From Riptortus pedestris (taxonomy: Eukaryota > Arthropoda > Insecta > Hemiptera > Alydidae): a stretch of DNA of 64,000 bases. Shown piece by piece: positions 45,847 through 58,370 of this stretch. The stretch is taken from contig CM032233.1 of NCBI GenBank assembly GCA_019009955.1, positions 66,863,501-66,927,500 of the forward strand. Direction: 5' to 3'. The position numbers and the translations under genes are program-made. Within the stretch, counting starts at the first letter, position 1. Each line of letters starts with the position of its first letter. The notes beneath the pieces were generated by a model. It did not search any database. It saw only the letters and a program-made list of their open reading frames with translations, and was not told the origin of the DNA.

Positions 45847-48099
45847 GGGAATAAAGGTACAGGTTCTCGATAACAGGGCTATCAGTTGTTCGCCAAAAAT
45901 ATCTGTAGGCCACATTTTATCGGTGACTGTTAAAAATAAATTAAAATACCCAAACTGCTCTTAGTGACAACAGTGGAGTACTTTAGCTCACATATGCATG
46001 AGTAACAACTCATATTTTCATAAAATTTGTGAGGAATGTTTTATGGAATGAAAAGGAGTAGCAGCATACGTGACTTGTGCATTGGATAAAAGACCAATCT
46101 TATCATAAATAAGTGGTATGAATTCATTTTTAAAATACAGGGAGTAGATAGACAGAATGAGGCAAAACTAATTTCATAAATACTGAAATAAATGTAAGGA
46201 AAACAAAATAATAGAATACAGACATTCAATAGCTAAGTTTCTAAAACAAACTACTGAAAAATCACTCAGAACATGGAAGATACTACTTCATAGTGACTCA
46301 AAAGAAGGGTGAAAATTTTAATTCAAAATAGAAGAAGTCAACAAATTAAAGTTTTAAGTGAAACATGCGAACTAATGGCGTCGAATTTCGGCAGTAGTTA
46401 ATAGTTAACGGGTGGCTTATTCGATGGCTGATGAATTGATAAATAAGCGTTCCCATGAACCACAGACTTCAGAATATTTGAAACTTTTACAACACAAGTA
46501 AATTTACGTAGGCAATCATACAAACAATTAAGAAGTATTGCAATCTGGAAATATTTCGTTTGTTATTTAGAAATAGAAATAAACAATGACGATCCAGATA
46601 TTCTTATAAGTTCTTCGAGATGGATTATTCAATGAGAGAGGGCATAATTATACAAATATGTTCATACAGTATGATTACATTTTTAACACGTATAATAAAC
46701 AAATTTGTTGAATACAATCGGGCCAACACGAATAAAGTGAAAATTTATTTCCAAATAATAAGCTGAGCTAAAGCAAGATTTTCAAAGCAGATGTAATAAT
46801 AATAAATAATATCAATCTTTCAAAGGTAAAAAGTATTGTTTCTTAATATAAATAAAATAGTAACATGACCTTACAGAGTCATCACAACTCTTGTTGTGTG
46901 ATTTTCTTCTGGTAAGAAAAAATTGGTGCAAAAATCGTGTACAAAGTATATATCTACACGACAAATAAACACCATAGAATTTGAAATGAATAATACAATA
47001 AAACTGAATATGTAGAATTGTCCAATGTTCATTTCTTTTATCTCCTCATCAGGTTTACTAGAGTAGCATGCATTTTCGGACGCTAACTGCTTCCGAATGT
47101 TTTTTTGGCGGTGATACAAGCAATATTTTTACTAAATAACCTTTCTCTTGAAAATTTTATAATAGTTATGCTAATAATGTCCAAAAATGTATTGAAAACA
47201 TACCAAAGATTACTAATGTAATTATAAAATAATATGTCGGTCATAAACGTTCAGTGAATGCATTCTAATTTGGTGTCCTAACATTCCCTACTATAGTAGT
47301 GCTAATAATTGTGCTTTATCCTAAATGTGACGCTTGTAATATTTCCTTCAAGTCATTAAAACGAATCAAATGATTAATTATATTCTTAATACTTTCCATT
47401 GTATTTCTTAAGAATTTGGTCTTGAAAAATGAAATGAGATGAAACATTGATACGGAAAATGTTTCCAATATAATATAGAAGCTATAGTTCATATTTTAAG
47501 AATGAAATAATTATTGTTTTTAGTTTTGTAGTATTTTTAATTACGTATTTTATAGAGATAACCTGAACTCAGCAGTATGTAATACATTTTTTGAGGCTCG
47601 TTGTTACTATGAGATTTGCGGAAGTCGCTGCAATTGTCAAGGTGGACAGTGTGTAAGTTCGCGTTCCTCATTAAGCTTTATGGCTGTACGAATTGCGTTT
47701 TCAATGTATATGGTAATTTAAAATAATGGACGATGGCGTAGAGAAAAGTTATTAGTTTTTACTATTTAGCGTACCGGGGGGCAGGATTCACTACAGGTTT
47801 AGAATGAATTTCGATTCACTGAAAACTGTGTTAGTAATAGATATAATCGTTGTTTGATATGGCTGAATAAGAGTGTTTGGTCTGATATGGCTGTTGGGTT
47901 TTGTCCAAGTTAACAGAAAAGAAATGTAACAATATTTAGGAAGTTATTGGTGTCCTCTTCCTCGAACATGAGTTACTTTATTCCGACAATGAGTTCAAAA
48001 ATAATTGGGAAACTGTGTTATCGTCTTGTATATTGAGTTTGATAACAGGCATAAACACCCTGACCGGCATTTAGTATAACACTTGCTTTCGAATGTCTC
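45847..48099. other. Long unassigned AT-rich stretch
   Basis: Minus frames at 45676-45915, 46041-46229 and 46871-47119 have chance-like composition. No repeat family recognised. Confidence 0.3.
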
Positions 48100-48419
48100 G
48101 GCGAATAGAGGAAAAGAAGAGGAGAAGAGAGTTTAAGAAGTGATGATGAGCTCCTACCTATGACTATTGCAGCTTATTGAGAGCCAGCGAAGGTCTGAGA
48201 GGAGAGGCTTGCTTGCCGGCTGATGAGTGGAGCTGAGCTGGGGATGGTGCCTGCTGGAGGTGAGCTGATACTCTGCCTCAGTGTAGAAGGATGGAGGCAG
48301 AGAGAGACCAACCCTCTCCCCCTACCCCACCGCTCTACACCCCCTGCCTCCTCCTCTTGGAGGGGAGTACAGCCACCGTTCCCATGGAAAAAAAAGACTT
48401 GAGTCCGCCCCGTTCTTCC
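48100..48419. other. GC-richer island, unidentified
   Basis: Base composition shifts sharply: GAGG- and CCCC-rich words, e.g. CCAACCCTCTCCCCCTACCC, and several GAGCTGAG/GATGAG repeats. No long frame or family motif is present. It could be untranslated sequence of a host transcript or part of an unknown repeat. It ends at a HINE 5' end. Confidence 0.35.
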
Positions 48420-48545
48420 TTTTAGCAGATTTTCCTATAAGCGAATCAGCTATTAAGGTCACACTCATCGCGCGATTTCCGAAAACTTTTCTCAAATGTC
48501 CATCGACATAGGAGATAACGAAAATGAGATCCAGTCAAACTGATA
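48420..48545 (+). mobile_element. HINE 5' fragment
   Basis: TTTTAGCAGATTTTCCTATA, then AGCGAATCAGCTATTAAGGT and GGAGATAACGAAAATGAGAT up to where the slot would start. The rest is absent. Confidence 0.75.
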
Positions 48546-48688
48546 TATGTACTATTACACAGCCCACACAATTTGTTTATGTACAATTTAACGGCAAATA
48601 TTGGAAATGCAAAGTGATAAATATTAAGTAAGTTTTTAAACAAAAATTGAATTATAGTTTTCAAAACTACAAACAAAAATTTGTTATA
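48546..48688. other. Unassigned short stretch
   Basis: AT-rich; no feature seen. Confidence 0.3.
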
Positions 48689-49757
48689 TGTGTAAACAAT
48701 AAAGGGTTGGAATCGCCAGTATAAATGATAACGTTGCCATACCTATCGGTGAAGACTACTGGCTGATGTTCGAGTACAGCTGGCAAGCACTTTCGATGCG
48801 AACACAAAGCATCGTTGAAGCATCATTGAGCCCGTCAAACTTTGTACTCCTGGACATTTAGCTGGACACATGATCTTGTCCAGCTATCATCATATTAAAT
48901 GGTGATATTTATTTAATTTTGTAAAACTGTACTCAAACATGTTACAATATGAATCGTCATTGTAGCGGCATCTTAAATAAATGGACACATGATCAGCCAC
49001 CCTTCGTTTGAAAGACCTAGGTACAAGGAGAAACAAACAGACCTGGGCTAAAAATTAAACAACCTGATAACATATCTCAATAACGGACAACCGAGTTCAC
49101 CCGAACTTCAGGAATAAAATTTATTTATTTTATTTGTATAATTTTTGATCATTCAAGTAAAACTATAATACCGCACACGGCTATCACCACATTCAAATAG
49201 AATGTAAAAGTACATAATGAAATCTAGTAATGTTTTCTAAAACATAATTTTTGAGATTCAAAATTTAAATCATTAAATCACTTTAGTATCGGGAAGGAAA
49301 CATATTTAAAGTAAATCCTAATTTGGAAATTAGTTTTATTTGATGACTGGGTTACTGCATCTGCTAAAGTATCATTTTCTCTTCCGTTTTGATTTGAAAT
49401 AATTACATAAAAGCTTGATTTTTTTTGGTGTCAAATATTTAAAAGCGTTTCCATGTAACAAACACACAAAGAATCAAGGCGGTCAAATGTTGTACTACTG
49501 GACATTTAGCTAGACACATGTTCAACCACCCTTCGTTCGACAGACAAATACGTAAACAAACAGACCTGTGCTAAAAATTAAACAACCTAATACGGATAAC
49601 AGACAGATATAAAACCTACTCAATAACGGACTACCAACTCTGTAAAACTTTGGTGGGCTTGAAGATGGTGCATTCGTATCGAAAGCCCTGGCCAGAAGTA
49701 CTCGATGATTAGCCAGTGACGGCGGTCTTCACCGATACGTATGACAACTGTGTAAAC
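48689..49757. mobile_element. Fold-back-like element with mixed inverted and direct repeats
   Basis: The left arm (48733-48835: GTTGCCATACCTATCGGTGA ... CATTGAGCCCGTCAAAC) returns inverted at 49640-49748 (GTGGGCTTGAAGATGG ... TCACCGATACGTATGACAAC). Inside, two direct units start with CTGGACATTTAGCTGGACAC (about 48849) and CTGGACATTTAGCTAGACAC (about 49498), and both contain AAATTAAACAACCT. The dispersed repeat 49121-49475 lies between them. TGTGTAAAC occurs at 48689-48697 and 49749-49757, a possible 9-bp target duplication, though about 35 bp lie between the left one and the arm. No transposase. Confidence 0.55.
49121..49475. repeat. Dispersed ~345-bp repeat, copy 2
   Basis: Direct-orientation partner of 44841-45183, about 4.3 kb away, with scattered substitutions and small indels. 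It sits inside the fold-back-like element, so it probably inserted there or was captured. Confidence 0.75.
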
Positions 49758-50375
49758 AATTGATAGATAGATAGATATTTTTTATTGGCTTATGTTTAAA
49801 AACATGTTACCAAGAGTCTGGCCAATTACTGTTAGTATAGTTATTAATATATTATAACTTCTTAAAAAATGTGTAAATGAAATAATAATAATTTCTAAAT
49901 TACAAATGAACAGAATGTACATTGGCATGTAATACTACATAAATATTAATCTAAATAATTATAATACTGAATTCAATAGATCATAATTTAATGTAAATGT
50001 AGATTAATTCATTATTTTTTAATGTCTAAATAATGATCAGTTTTCTGACATATCAGATTAACATAATTCTTCTCTAAGATTTATGACAAACAGAATACTA
50101 ATAATAAGTATAATTGCATATAATAAATAATGAGCCGATTATTGTTGTTTAAGCACCTCCATAAAAATAATAAAATTCTTTCTTTTATTCTGTCAACATT
50201 CAGAAACTTTTGATAAGAAACAGAAAACATGATTAACTTTATTTTGACTGTTGTAATCCAAAATGTTTACCAATAATAGGTATTCTCTTTGAGGCACTAT
50301 ATATTTGTGAAGCAATTTTACCCTTTGTGATGTAAAAGCGGGGCAATACAACAATAAATGATTCGAATGTAGGTA

Positions 50376-50431
<56 letters not shown>

Positions 50432-50542
50432 GCACCATTTACATGGCTCTCCAGTTTTTATAATTTGAGTCATGTTTCAGGATAATTTTAAATATTCACA
50501 AGACGAAATCCTTATTGAGTGGTAAGCTCCAACTGTGTAAAC
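49745..50542 (-). pseudogene. 5'-truncated I-type LINE with 13-bp target duplication
   Basis: CAACTGTGTAAAC at 49745-49757 and 50530-50542 flanks the insert. On the minus strand the ORF2 end reads IIKTGEPCKWCQ, is broken by a TA tract at 50384-50428, then continues SNHLLLYCPAFTSQRVKLLH, KYIV, LLLVNILDYNSQNKV and a stop near 50193. C.WC ... HLL..CP.F...R is the C-terminal zinc-knuckle-like region of I-superfamily LINEs. About 430 bp of AT-rich 3' untranslated region follow, ending (sense) in TATC repeats. A stop upstream of the Cys motif and the microsatellite make it non-functional. Confidence 0.82.
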
Positions 50543-50559
50543 GAGAGTTACTTTATTAT

Positions 50560-51222
50560 TAGTCGAATCCTCTTTAGAACATATCATATGTACATACGTA
50601 GATTCAATACCAAATTTGGTTATCAATAGATCTTTACAATGTGAGATAAATGGAAATACGTTGAGTCATGACGTCATCAATTAATATTTTACGTTCTTGA
50701 CTCAAAAATGTTCATTTTATTTTTACCTTCCCCGATATTTAACCGTTCTATTCTACACTAAACGTCTTTTTCGTTAATGCCTAAAATCGAACTAGGGATG
50801 GGGAGGTTAAAGAGGGAGGGTATTTGAATATTACAAATATCTCAGTTCTTATGTGTCGGATCGAAAAATGTTATAGAACCAATAGCCTATAGTCGATATT
50901 TAACCATTTCAGTGAATTCTAAAGCTCATATCAGTTAATGGATGAAATTGGACTTGGAACGGGGTTGAGGCGAGGGGGAATTCAAAATTTCCAAAACATA
51001 TGGCCATTATTCTGAGCCGGATCGAAGAACGTTATAAACTCTACACGCCCCTGTTCTAAAAATGTTTTCGTAATTCAAGTACTAAGTGAGTTATAAGCAC
51101 CCTTTTGTTTTCAGCATTCAGTTAACCCTCACTTCTACTCATCGGATTTTTATTTAGCAATAGAGAATATATGGTGAGATGAAATCACTAGTTTGTCATA
51201 CCAGCAAGTGGGGAAGCTGCTT
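50560..51222 (+). mobile_element. HINE long-form 3' part with duplicated module
   Basis: Carries CATGACGTCATCAATTAAT, then the module GATATTTAACCGTTC ... GTCGGATCGAAAAATGTTAT, and straight after it a second module (GATATTTAACCATTTCAG ... GCCGGATCGAAGAACGTTAT), then TTCAGTTAACCC, TACTCATCGGATTTTTATTT, ATATATGGTGAGATGA and a degraded subterminal motif (GTGGGGAAGCTGCT). The 5' part and the hairpin are missing. Confidence 0.65.
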
Positions 51223-52738
51223 TTCCTTCTTGTCCCTCGTGGCGTGGTATACAATTATATTGGGGCTGCCTACCTAAGCAATCCAGTCCAGCAGGCTGCC
51301 GTGTGGCTCATGATATTTTATTTTTGCTATCTTTCTTCGACTCCATATAAATAACCTAGAGCTCTACAGTACTGGAACGGGAAGGCGCTTTTGTTTTTCT
51401 TGGATTCACAGCCACATTTGACTGCTGGTCTGGTAGATGTATTAATTGGCGTTAACTGAGCATATGCAGGGTACCACGATATGCGGGAAATTCTTTGTAT
51501 GTCTCTTGAACAGATTGTAACTCATGCAGTACTCGGGTGCTTGGGGACAACCGTGGCCAAAACGCCTATTCCAAACTTGTCATCAAAAAGCTAAATTTTT
51601 TAAGCTATCTCAACAATTTCAAATTGTCATAGAAGAAGATTCCAAGATAAGATGAGTAACTGCACAACAAATTGGTGCAGTTTTGACGGAGGAACCGTAT
51701 TGATAGTAGCCAAAGATCCTTATTAACTTTAATAAATATCTGAAGACCATCGAGTTTTCATAATATTGAAATATAAATTTAGAGATAGGCATCCTAGTAA
51801 ACAGGGGATTGATTATTATTGATCGTAGTAAGTTTTGAAGGAACGGTTACTAAAATTAAAAACGGTTGTAGAAAATGCAATGTTAAAATATATATTAGTA
51901 ACGAAAACTGCCCAATATAAGAGGATTGCTAGACAAACAAACCCTTGACCTCTGTTTGTATATTAAGTATATTACAACTAGGAAAAAGCTCTGTTATATT
52001 CGAGTTTATATTCTATTAGTGGTCCAATATCAGGCCAGCATGATTGTACCAATATAATATAATCATTTAAAAGTACGGTGTGAGTTGTAGTAAATTGGGA
52101 GTTCGATCCGTCCGATACTTCATTCATTTAATATTTTCAATTAAACATTGTCACCTCGTATTAAAGGTAGTTTATTAGTGGGATTATTGTTGTAAAAGAT
52201 TTAGATATATGACATAATTAATAAGTATGCCTGTCAAACGTGAACTTTTTATTCCCAGGGAACAGTAAAGGGTCGTCCAAATACAGGTTTGTAAGGTGAG
52301 TAAAGCGTTAATTCCGATCATTGCCTACACTGCCGATACTAAAGATAATAATAAGCACATGTAGCAGACATGTTCTTGAATTGCCGTGAAGTATGTCTGC
52401 TAATACTCTACCTTATTCCTTAAATAAATTCCTTTTATTATGACTAGTGAAAATGTTTTGAATAACATTTTATAAAAATAGTACTAAGTAGTCACGAAAA
52501 AGAAATTGTTTAAATGTACTTGTAGTATATACTTAGGCGGATTTCTCTAAATGGTTTGTGTCTTTTCATGAGAGAAAGAAATACATTGCCGATTTAGATG
52601 AACACGTGTTTAATCTTATATATATACATCGTGATGTTGTATTTTATATTTATTTTTGGAATTATACTATGTAAGGTATTTATATTTAATAAATCATATA
52701 TGAAACTGTCGAGTTTTCATTGCGTCTGGTCTGTGCTA
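51223..52738. other. Unassigned stretch
   Basis: No recognised gene or repeat. GAGTTCGATCCG near 52110 resembles a tRNA box B, but no box A or SINE body accompanies it. Confidence 0.3.
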
Positions 52739-53130
52739 TGAAGATGTAGGTAATATTAAGGTAGGGGTGAGTGGTAACGGACAGAGTAACTGGGTGCTGA
52801 TCGGAAGGCACCCTTCTCCCAGTCAACGCCAGCTGACTAGCCACTTCACCTTAATTAGATATAAAGGTAAGTGTGAATGTGCTTCTAGGAAAGAGGTAGT
52901 GTGTATACCTACTTTAAACAAAAGGCACAGAAGACCTGACTCATGCCGGTCAGAAACGAAGATTGTCATCATGGCAAGGAGTGAGACACCTCTGACCAAG
53001 TAACCAGTTTGGGTTATGAAGAAGTCTGTTGGAAGCCATGATAAAGTATCATAAGGCCTTAGAAGAGTCTGATACTAGGGTATAAACTAGGTTCCTGGAC
53101 CCAGGTTTGATACCACCGAGAGGGGGGGGG
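52739..53130 (+). other. GC-richer unclassified sequence
   Basis: A 78-codon plus frame (52767-53003) with Arg/Ser-rich composition and the word GTCATCATGGCAAGGAG stand out from AT-rich flanks. It could be part of a LINE untranslated region or an unknown repeat. No motif is recognised, and a G-run lies at 53122-53131. Confidence 0.3.
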
Positions 53131-53344
53131 GAGTCCAATCGTCTTGCCACAGCGACTTTAATCTTTAATGAAGACTGGCTAGTAGGATCCTTGTGAATAG
53201 TATGGTGAGCACTAGAAGACGACTCTCGTGGTAGCATTCCCTGCCTGAGATTGAATATATTGCCATTGCCCTAGCTCACCAAAAAAGACTAGGTAGCAAT
53301 ATAAATAGATATTTAGATCGGAACAGACATAAAAAGGACAACTG

Positions 53345-53372
53345 TTGTTTTTTATATATATATATATATATA

Positions 53373-53424
<52 letters not shown>
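53345..53424. repeat. (TA)n-(TG)n compound microsatellite
   Basis: TA units pass into about 20 TG units. Three frames on both strands (53212-53570) are translations of it. No HINE flanks. Confidence 0.92.
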
Positions 53425-53426
<2 letters not shown>

Positions 53427-56400
53427 CTGAAAACAATGTATAACAGATTAGATTTTTTTAGGACGTTTAGAGGTAATGAAGGTATAAATGAGTGGGAAGT
53501 TCTGTTGCAGAATATATTTATGTACATTACAATGGGATCCAGTTGCTTAATGAATGCCGTGACTGATTGAATGCAATATGGAGGTTAATTTTCATTGTTC
53601 ATAGGATGATATAGATTTTTGTATAAATGGCACAACAAGGGAAAATACTATATTTAGAAACTTCAGGAAAATAAATAGCTTTCAGCTCCAAATCGCAGTG
53701 AGCTCGTAACTGTATTACACACATTTTGTCGAGTGATAACTCTCATGTTTCTGACGAATGAAGCGATCGGGGAGCTAGTGGTGGCTATGATTATTTCGAT
53801 GCATTCGGACAAGTATAGACAGCTAATCGTATTGAAGAAGTCACAATACGTTTTCGATTTAGGAAGGTTAACCTTTTAGACGAGTCGGTAAAATGTTATT
53901 TACAGTGAGAGGTTCAAATATCAATAATGAAAGATTAACTTTGACAGCTGGGGTCTTTTTTACTTTACCCACACCAGTTACTTATTACTAACAGAGTGAT
54001 TTATCTTATTATTAAATTAATGATATTATCCGGTGATTAAAGTAATGTATTTAACAAGCTTCAAATGTAAATAAAAATGATAATTTAATATACAATTCGT
54101 TGAATTATTCATTTAGGGAGCCAACATGATTTTAAAATACAATCAAATATGTCCTCGTTCATCTATCTTCTTCTGTAAACAAACTCACATAGGTATGAGT
54201 CTAGAGGAGATCTTCTGGTTCCACATTCAATTTTGTTCCTTCTTTTAGCGCTGGCTCAGTTCTGGTTCTTGAAGAAATTTTTCAACCCTTTCTTGCAAAA
54301 TGTGGTTGCATATTCGTCCTGGCATAAATGAACAAAATACATTTCCTCAATGATAACTTACAACGTTTGAACAACGTACCTTTATAACCACCGATTACCT
54401 CTCTGGAACTTCTCAAACTGCATCTAAATATGAAATGTCTTAAATGTCACTTCTTCTGATTTAAGATCACGACTCAGTTCTATCAGGTTCATTATTAACA
54501 AAAACAACTTGAACGTTTCTCAAAATCTAGGATGGTAATAGGTAGGTAACCTCCATCATGTATATTTTTTGTCTCTTTTAAAATAGACATATGTTATTAA
54601 ATAACGGAATGATAAATCACCAGTAATATCAAAAAGTAACTGGTGTTGCTAAAATAAAAAAAGACCCGAAAGCTGAATGAGAGAGACCGCGCGAAGCAAA
54701 TTGTGATGAAAAAGAACCCTACCGAAAATGAATTCATGGTGGTCATTTGAGAAAGGAACGGAGTACGTTCCTGAGAATGCACCAAAGTAAAACACTCATT
54801 GCAATCTAAAAGAGTAGTTCTGAAAGACTGAATCTTGAAGCTGTAGTAGTGGAGTTCATTTCAATGGGAATGAAATATTCGTTCTTCCAGAAGAATGTGT
54901 ATTTAACATGTACTTTCGTCACGAATTCATAAAAAACACTAGAGGTACAATCCGTGGCTCGAGTAGAACCTCCATTTTTTATAGAAGCGTGAGCATATCA
55001 TTCAGATTCATTTAAAATGTTTTCAGTGTCCTACATGTGTATGAAGGATTCAGAGTTCTGGAGGGCATTATAACTGAAGCCCACTCCTTGCCATTTCGAG
55101 TTATGTTCATGCATAATTCGTACTGGATATGGTTTAGGATAGCTGCGTGGGGCGCGGCTCAGCTTCTTTTATTTCGTACCAGGTACAGAATTACATCTTA
55201 GCCTTAATGTCTACGTTCAACGGGGCCGGACCTGGTCGTGTGGTCTGGACAAAAATTATTTCGCCCCAGAACTCACTTCTGTAGTTCATGGACGCTCGAT
55301 TGGGTCCCTGGCCCCTTCACTCATGCTGCCCTACATGGGTTCCGTTCTACCTCCTCGGGTAGCACCTTCTGTACCATTGAAGAGCACACTACGGTCGAAA
55401 ATACATCTAAAATCATACTCCCTTCTAGCAACTTTGGCGTTCCCATCTACGTAAGCGGAAATCTAAAGCATGACGAAATATTCAACATATAAGTAATACA
55501 TGATGTTGCAACAGGATAATCTGACTAATACAGATGAATACGACTAATACTAATTGTAACAGCTCTTTTTGATGATTAATCTCTTCTTGGCAATGATTAT
55601 ACTATAGTGAATAGTAGATTCAACTCCTGCAGTTTCACTCAATACATAGAATAAGTGTTTGATTATGATGATGATCTTCATACCTTTGGCCGATGACATC
55701 GTGGACAGAATTACAGTAGGCTTCACTAGAAATTCTAGGTAAGGATGATTTTCGAACAGCAGTATTTATAAATATGAACAGTACTCTTCAATGATGAAAA
55801 TTAATAAATCAAAACATCGTATATGGCTGACTGATGTTAATTTGGAAAATTCTTTAAGTCTTTGTATCAGTGGAATTAATCCAAACATCGATGGATTAGT
55901 TTCCCAAATTCAAGCTCAAGTGTATCATTGATTTCGGTGTCGCTATTTTACTTTCGTTGTTTGTAATAATTCCAAATTTTACGATTTAATTCTAATGTTG
56001 TACTTATTTTTTTTATCATTTCATTTTGTTATTTTAATAAATTTTATTATAATTACATTGTCGTATAATTTTATGTCTGATATCTATCGTTAAAGATTAT
56101 GAACACTATTTTAAAATGCACTACATTCAAAAGCGCCCCGCGAACGTATTTGCACACTAAAGTTTGGCCCACAACGTGTCAAAGGTTGCCCAAACCTGTA
56201 TTAGACAATACGTTCGGATACTACAATTTTTGGGATCAGATTTTAATAATTTATTATTGTGAAATTAAAGCTCTTTTAGGAAATTAATATTATACAGTCA
56301 AAGTATATGAATGAATTTAACACATTTACGTTGTTGAATATCACGTAGATGACCATTTACTAACAACGATTCAGTGAACATTTTCACAAATGGATTGTGA

Positions 56401-56616
56401 TAATAATTTGAAGTTTTACACTAAATATGAGCCGGTTTTGGCAAGTCAGTTCAATGTCCAAAATGAGGGATAGTATAAATACTCTTACTGCAATATTTGC
56501 GTTTACGTCAGGTATGCTCACGCCGTTATCAGACGCCGATCCAGCCTTCGCTTGATGCCTTCCCTGACACCAAGACCATGGTTCTAGTAGCTTCGTATTT
56601 GGTTTAGTAGCCACCA
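53425..56616. other. Long unassigned stretch
   Basis: The 84-codon frame at 55238-55492 and the 76-codon minus frame at 56384-56614 lie in slightly GC-richer patches but have no recognised motif. CCTTTGGCCGATGACATCGTG near 55684 (PLADDIV) recalls an RT active-site box but stands alone. Confidence 0.3.
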
Positions 56617-56728
56617 GCTTTCAGCTAAAATTAAAACAGGTATTGAGATTGTGTACTCCCCACGCGATTTTCAAACACTTTCATCAAATGTCCATCTTAT
56701 CCAAGAGATGACGAAACTTCCCCTTCAA

Positions 56729-56795
<67 letters not shown>

Positions 56796-57327
56796 TGTAA
56801 GTGTGTGTTCATGTTAACGCTCTAAGGATCCCAATTTTTTTTTTATCGTTACCAAACTCAAATATTTAAACGCTTTATGTAAAACTAAAGATTAAGTTCG
56901 TTCACCGATCGAAAAATAGTATAGAATTTATTATTACAGATTTAGTATCCTAAAAATATTTTTATATACCTTTTTTCCTCTATTTCGAATATTAACCAAG
57001 ATATTTGTATTTTTTAATTTTCAGCCTTCAGTAAATCTCCATTTTTAGTCATCGCAAGTTAACATTAAGCCAACATATAATGAGTGGGATCGAAAAATGT
57101 TATAGTAACAGTCTTGTTAAACTATTGACGTTCTAACAATTGTAGCATTTTTTCGAAAATCAAATATTAAGCAAGTAATTCGTACTTTCTCTATTTCTCA
57201 GCCTCCAATAAACCTATTGCTACTTATCGAATTTTGACTTATATTCTGAGATGACATTCTTAGCGTGTAATTTCAGCACAAGGAAATCTGCTCAGTTTAC
57301 GCAGCCACTCCGTGAAAGGCGTTTTGT
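56617..57327 (+). mobile_element. HINE copy, degraded ends
   Basis: The 5' palindrome is lost (AAACAGGTATTGAGATTGTG remains). (TA)n fills about 56734-56792. The module lacks most of the G-run. The 3' end has GGAAATCTGCTCAGTTTACG, a hairpin with one arm mutated (CTCCGT) and GTGAAAGGCGTTTT. Confidence 0.7.
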
Positions 57328-57846
57328 ATATGGCCTAAGTAAAGAGAGTCCAAACTTTCTAAAAATGTTGAAATTTCATACTTTCAAACAGAATTCCTAA
57401 GTGAATTGAATAAAAGTGTTTCTTTCACCCTTGTATATCATTGTTGGCTGGTCACCCAACCGTAATTGAGCTGTTTAAGTATGAATTTGTATTCGATATC
57501 AGCATCCACTGAACTAGCCTTGAGAACACTGCAATTTTCTTGTCTATAGACTTGGACAAGGGCATAAATTTACCTGAAACCTTGCCAATACAGTTGCAAT
57601 TATTTAACCTTGTTGGCCGATCAGCACAATGAATAGAACCATTAATTTATCATTATTTAATTTTTCTTCCCGTCTTCAGAATTTATATTTTGGTAAAGGA
57701 TTTCAATCATCCGGGAAAATAAATTTGACAGCATTGCGGAGCCAACCCTTACTGTCAGCACAACTAGGACATTTTATTGAAGAAATACTTTCTTTTTTTT
57801 TTCAAATAGGAAGTAATACTATTATGTAGTAAGCATTTATTATTGA
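57328..57846. other. Unassigned stretch
   Basis: A 66-codon plus frame (57629-57829) has no motif. Nothing else recognised. Confidence 0.3.
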
Positions 57847-58370
57847 TTTTAGCAATGATTTGAGGGAAATCAGCTATTGAGGTTGTACTCGTGACGCTAA
57901 CCCTAAATACCAAATATTATTTTCATGAGAGGGACATGCAAATTAGTTGTCTAAAATTAAGATTTTCCGTCCTTGCCACTAAAATGTTTATTTAATCTAT
58001 ACCATACACGACATTTAACCGTTTCATGCAACTCTGAAGTTCATAGTCACTAATAGTTGAAATCGGGCTAGTTTAGAGCCGGAGGGAATTCGAAAATTCA
58101 AAATACCTCTGCTATAATGAGTTGGATCGTAAAATATTATAGAACCGATCTTGTTAAACTATTGATGGCCTAAAATTGTTGCTCTAAGCATTTTGTCTTA
58201 ACGTATCCTCACTTCCTTGTTTTCAGCCTTCAGTAACCCCTGGTAAAACCTACACATCGGTTTTTTTTATATAGTAATAGAGAATATGTGGTGAGATGAG
58301 GTCAAAAGTGTGTTATACCTGCTCGTGGGAAATCTGCTTAGTTTACGCAGATCAGCGTGACGGACGTTTT
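57847..58370 (+). mobile_element. HINE copy with large 5' deletion
   Basis: TTTTAGCA start, GGGAAATCAGCTATTGAGGT, then a jump past the slot and first module directly to CCTAAATACCAAATATTAT of the long form. The second module and 3' end follow: TGGGAAATCTGCTTAG, a shortened hairpin (ACGC-AGATCA-GCGT) and TGACGGACGTTTT. Confidence 0.75.

Noticed and set aside
52100..52150. Another SINE copy, from a box-B-like GAGTTCGATCCG
   Set aside because: No box A at the right distance and no SINE body or tail follows.
55670..55740. RT active-site box (PLADDIV)
   Set aside because: A single seven-residue match without neighbouring RT motifs in a frame that soon stops. It is easily chance.
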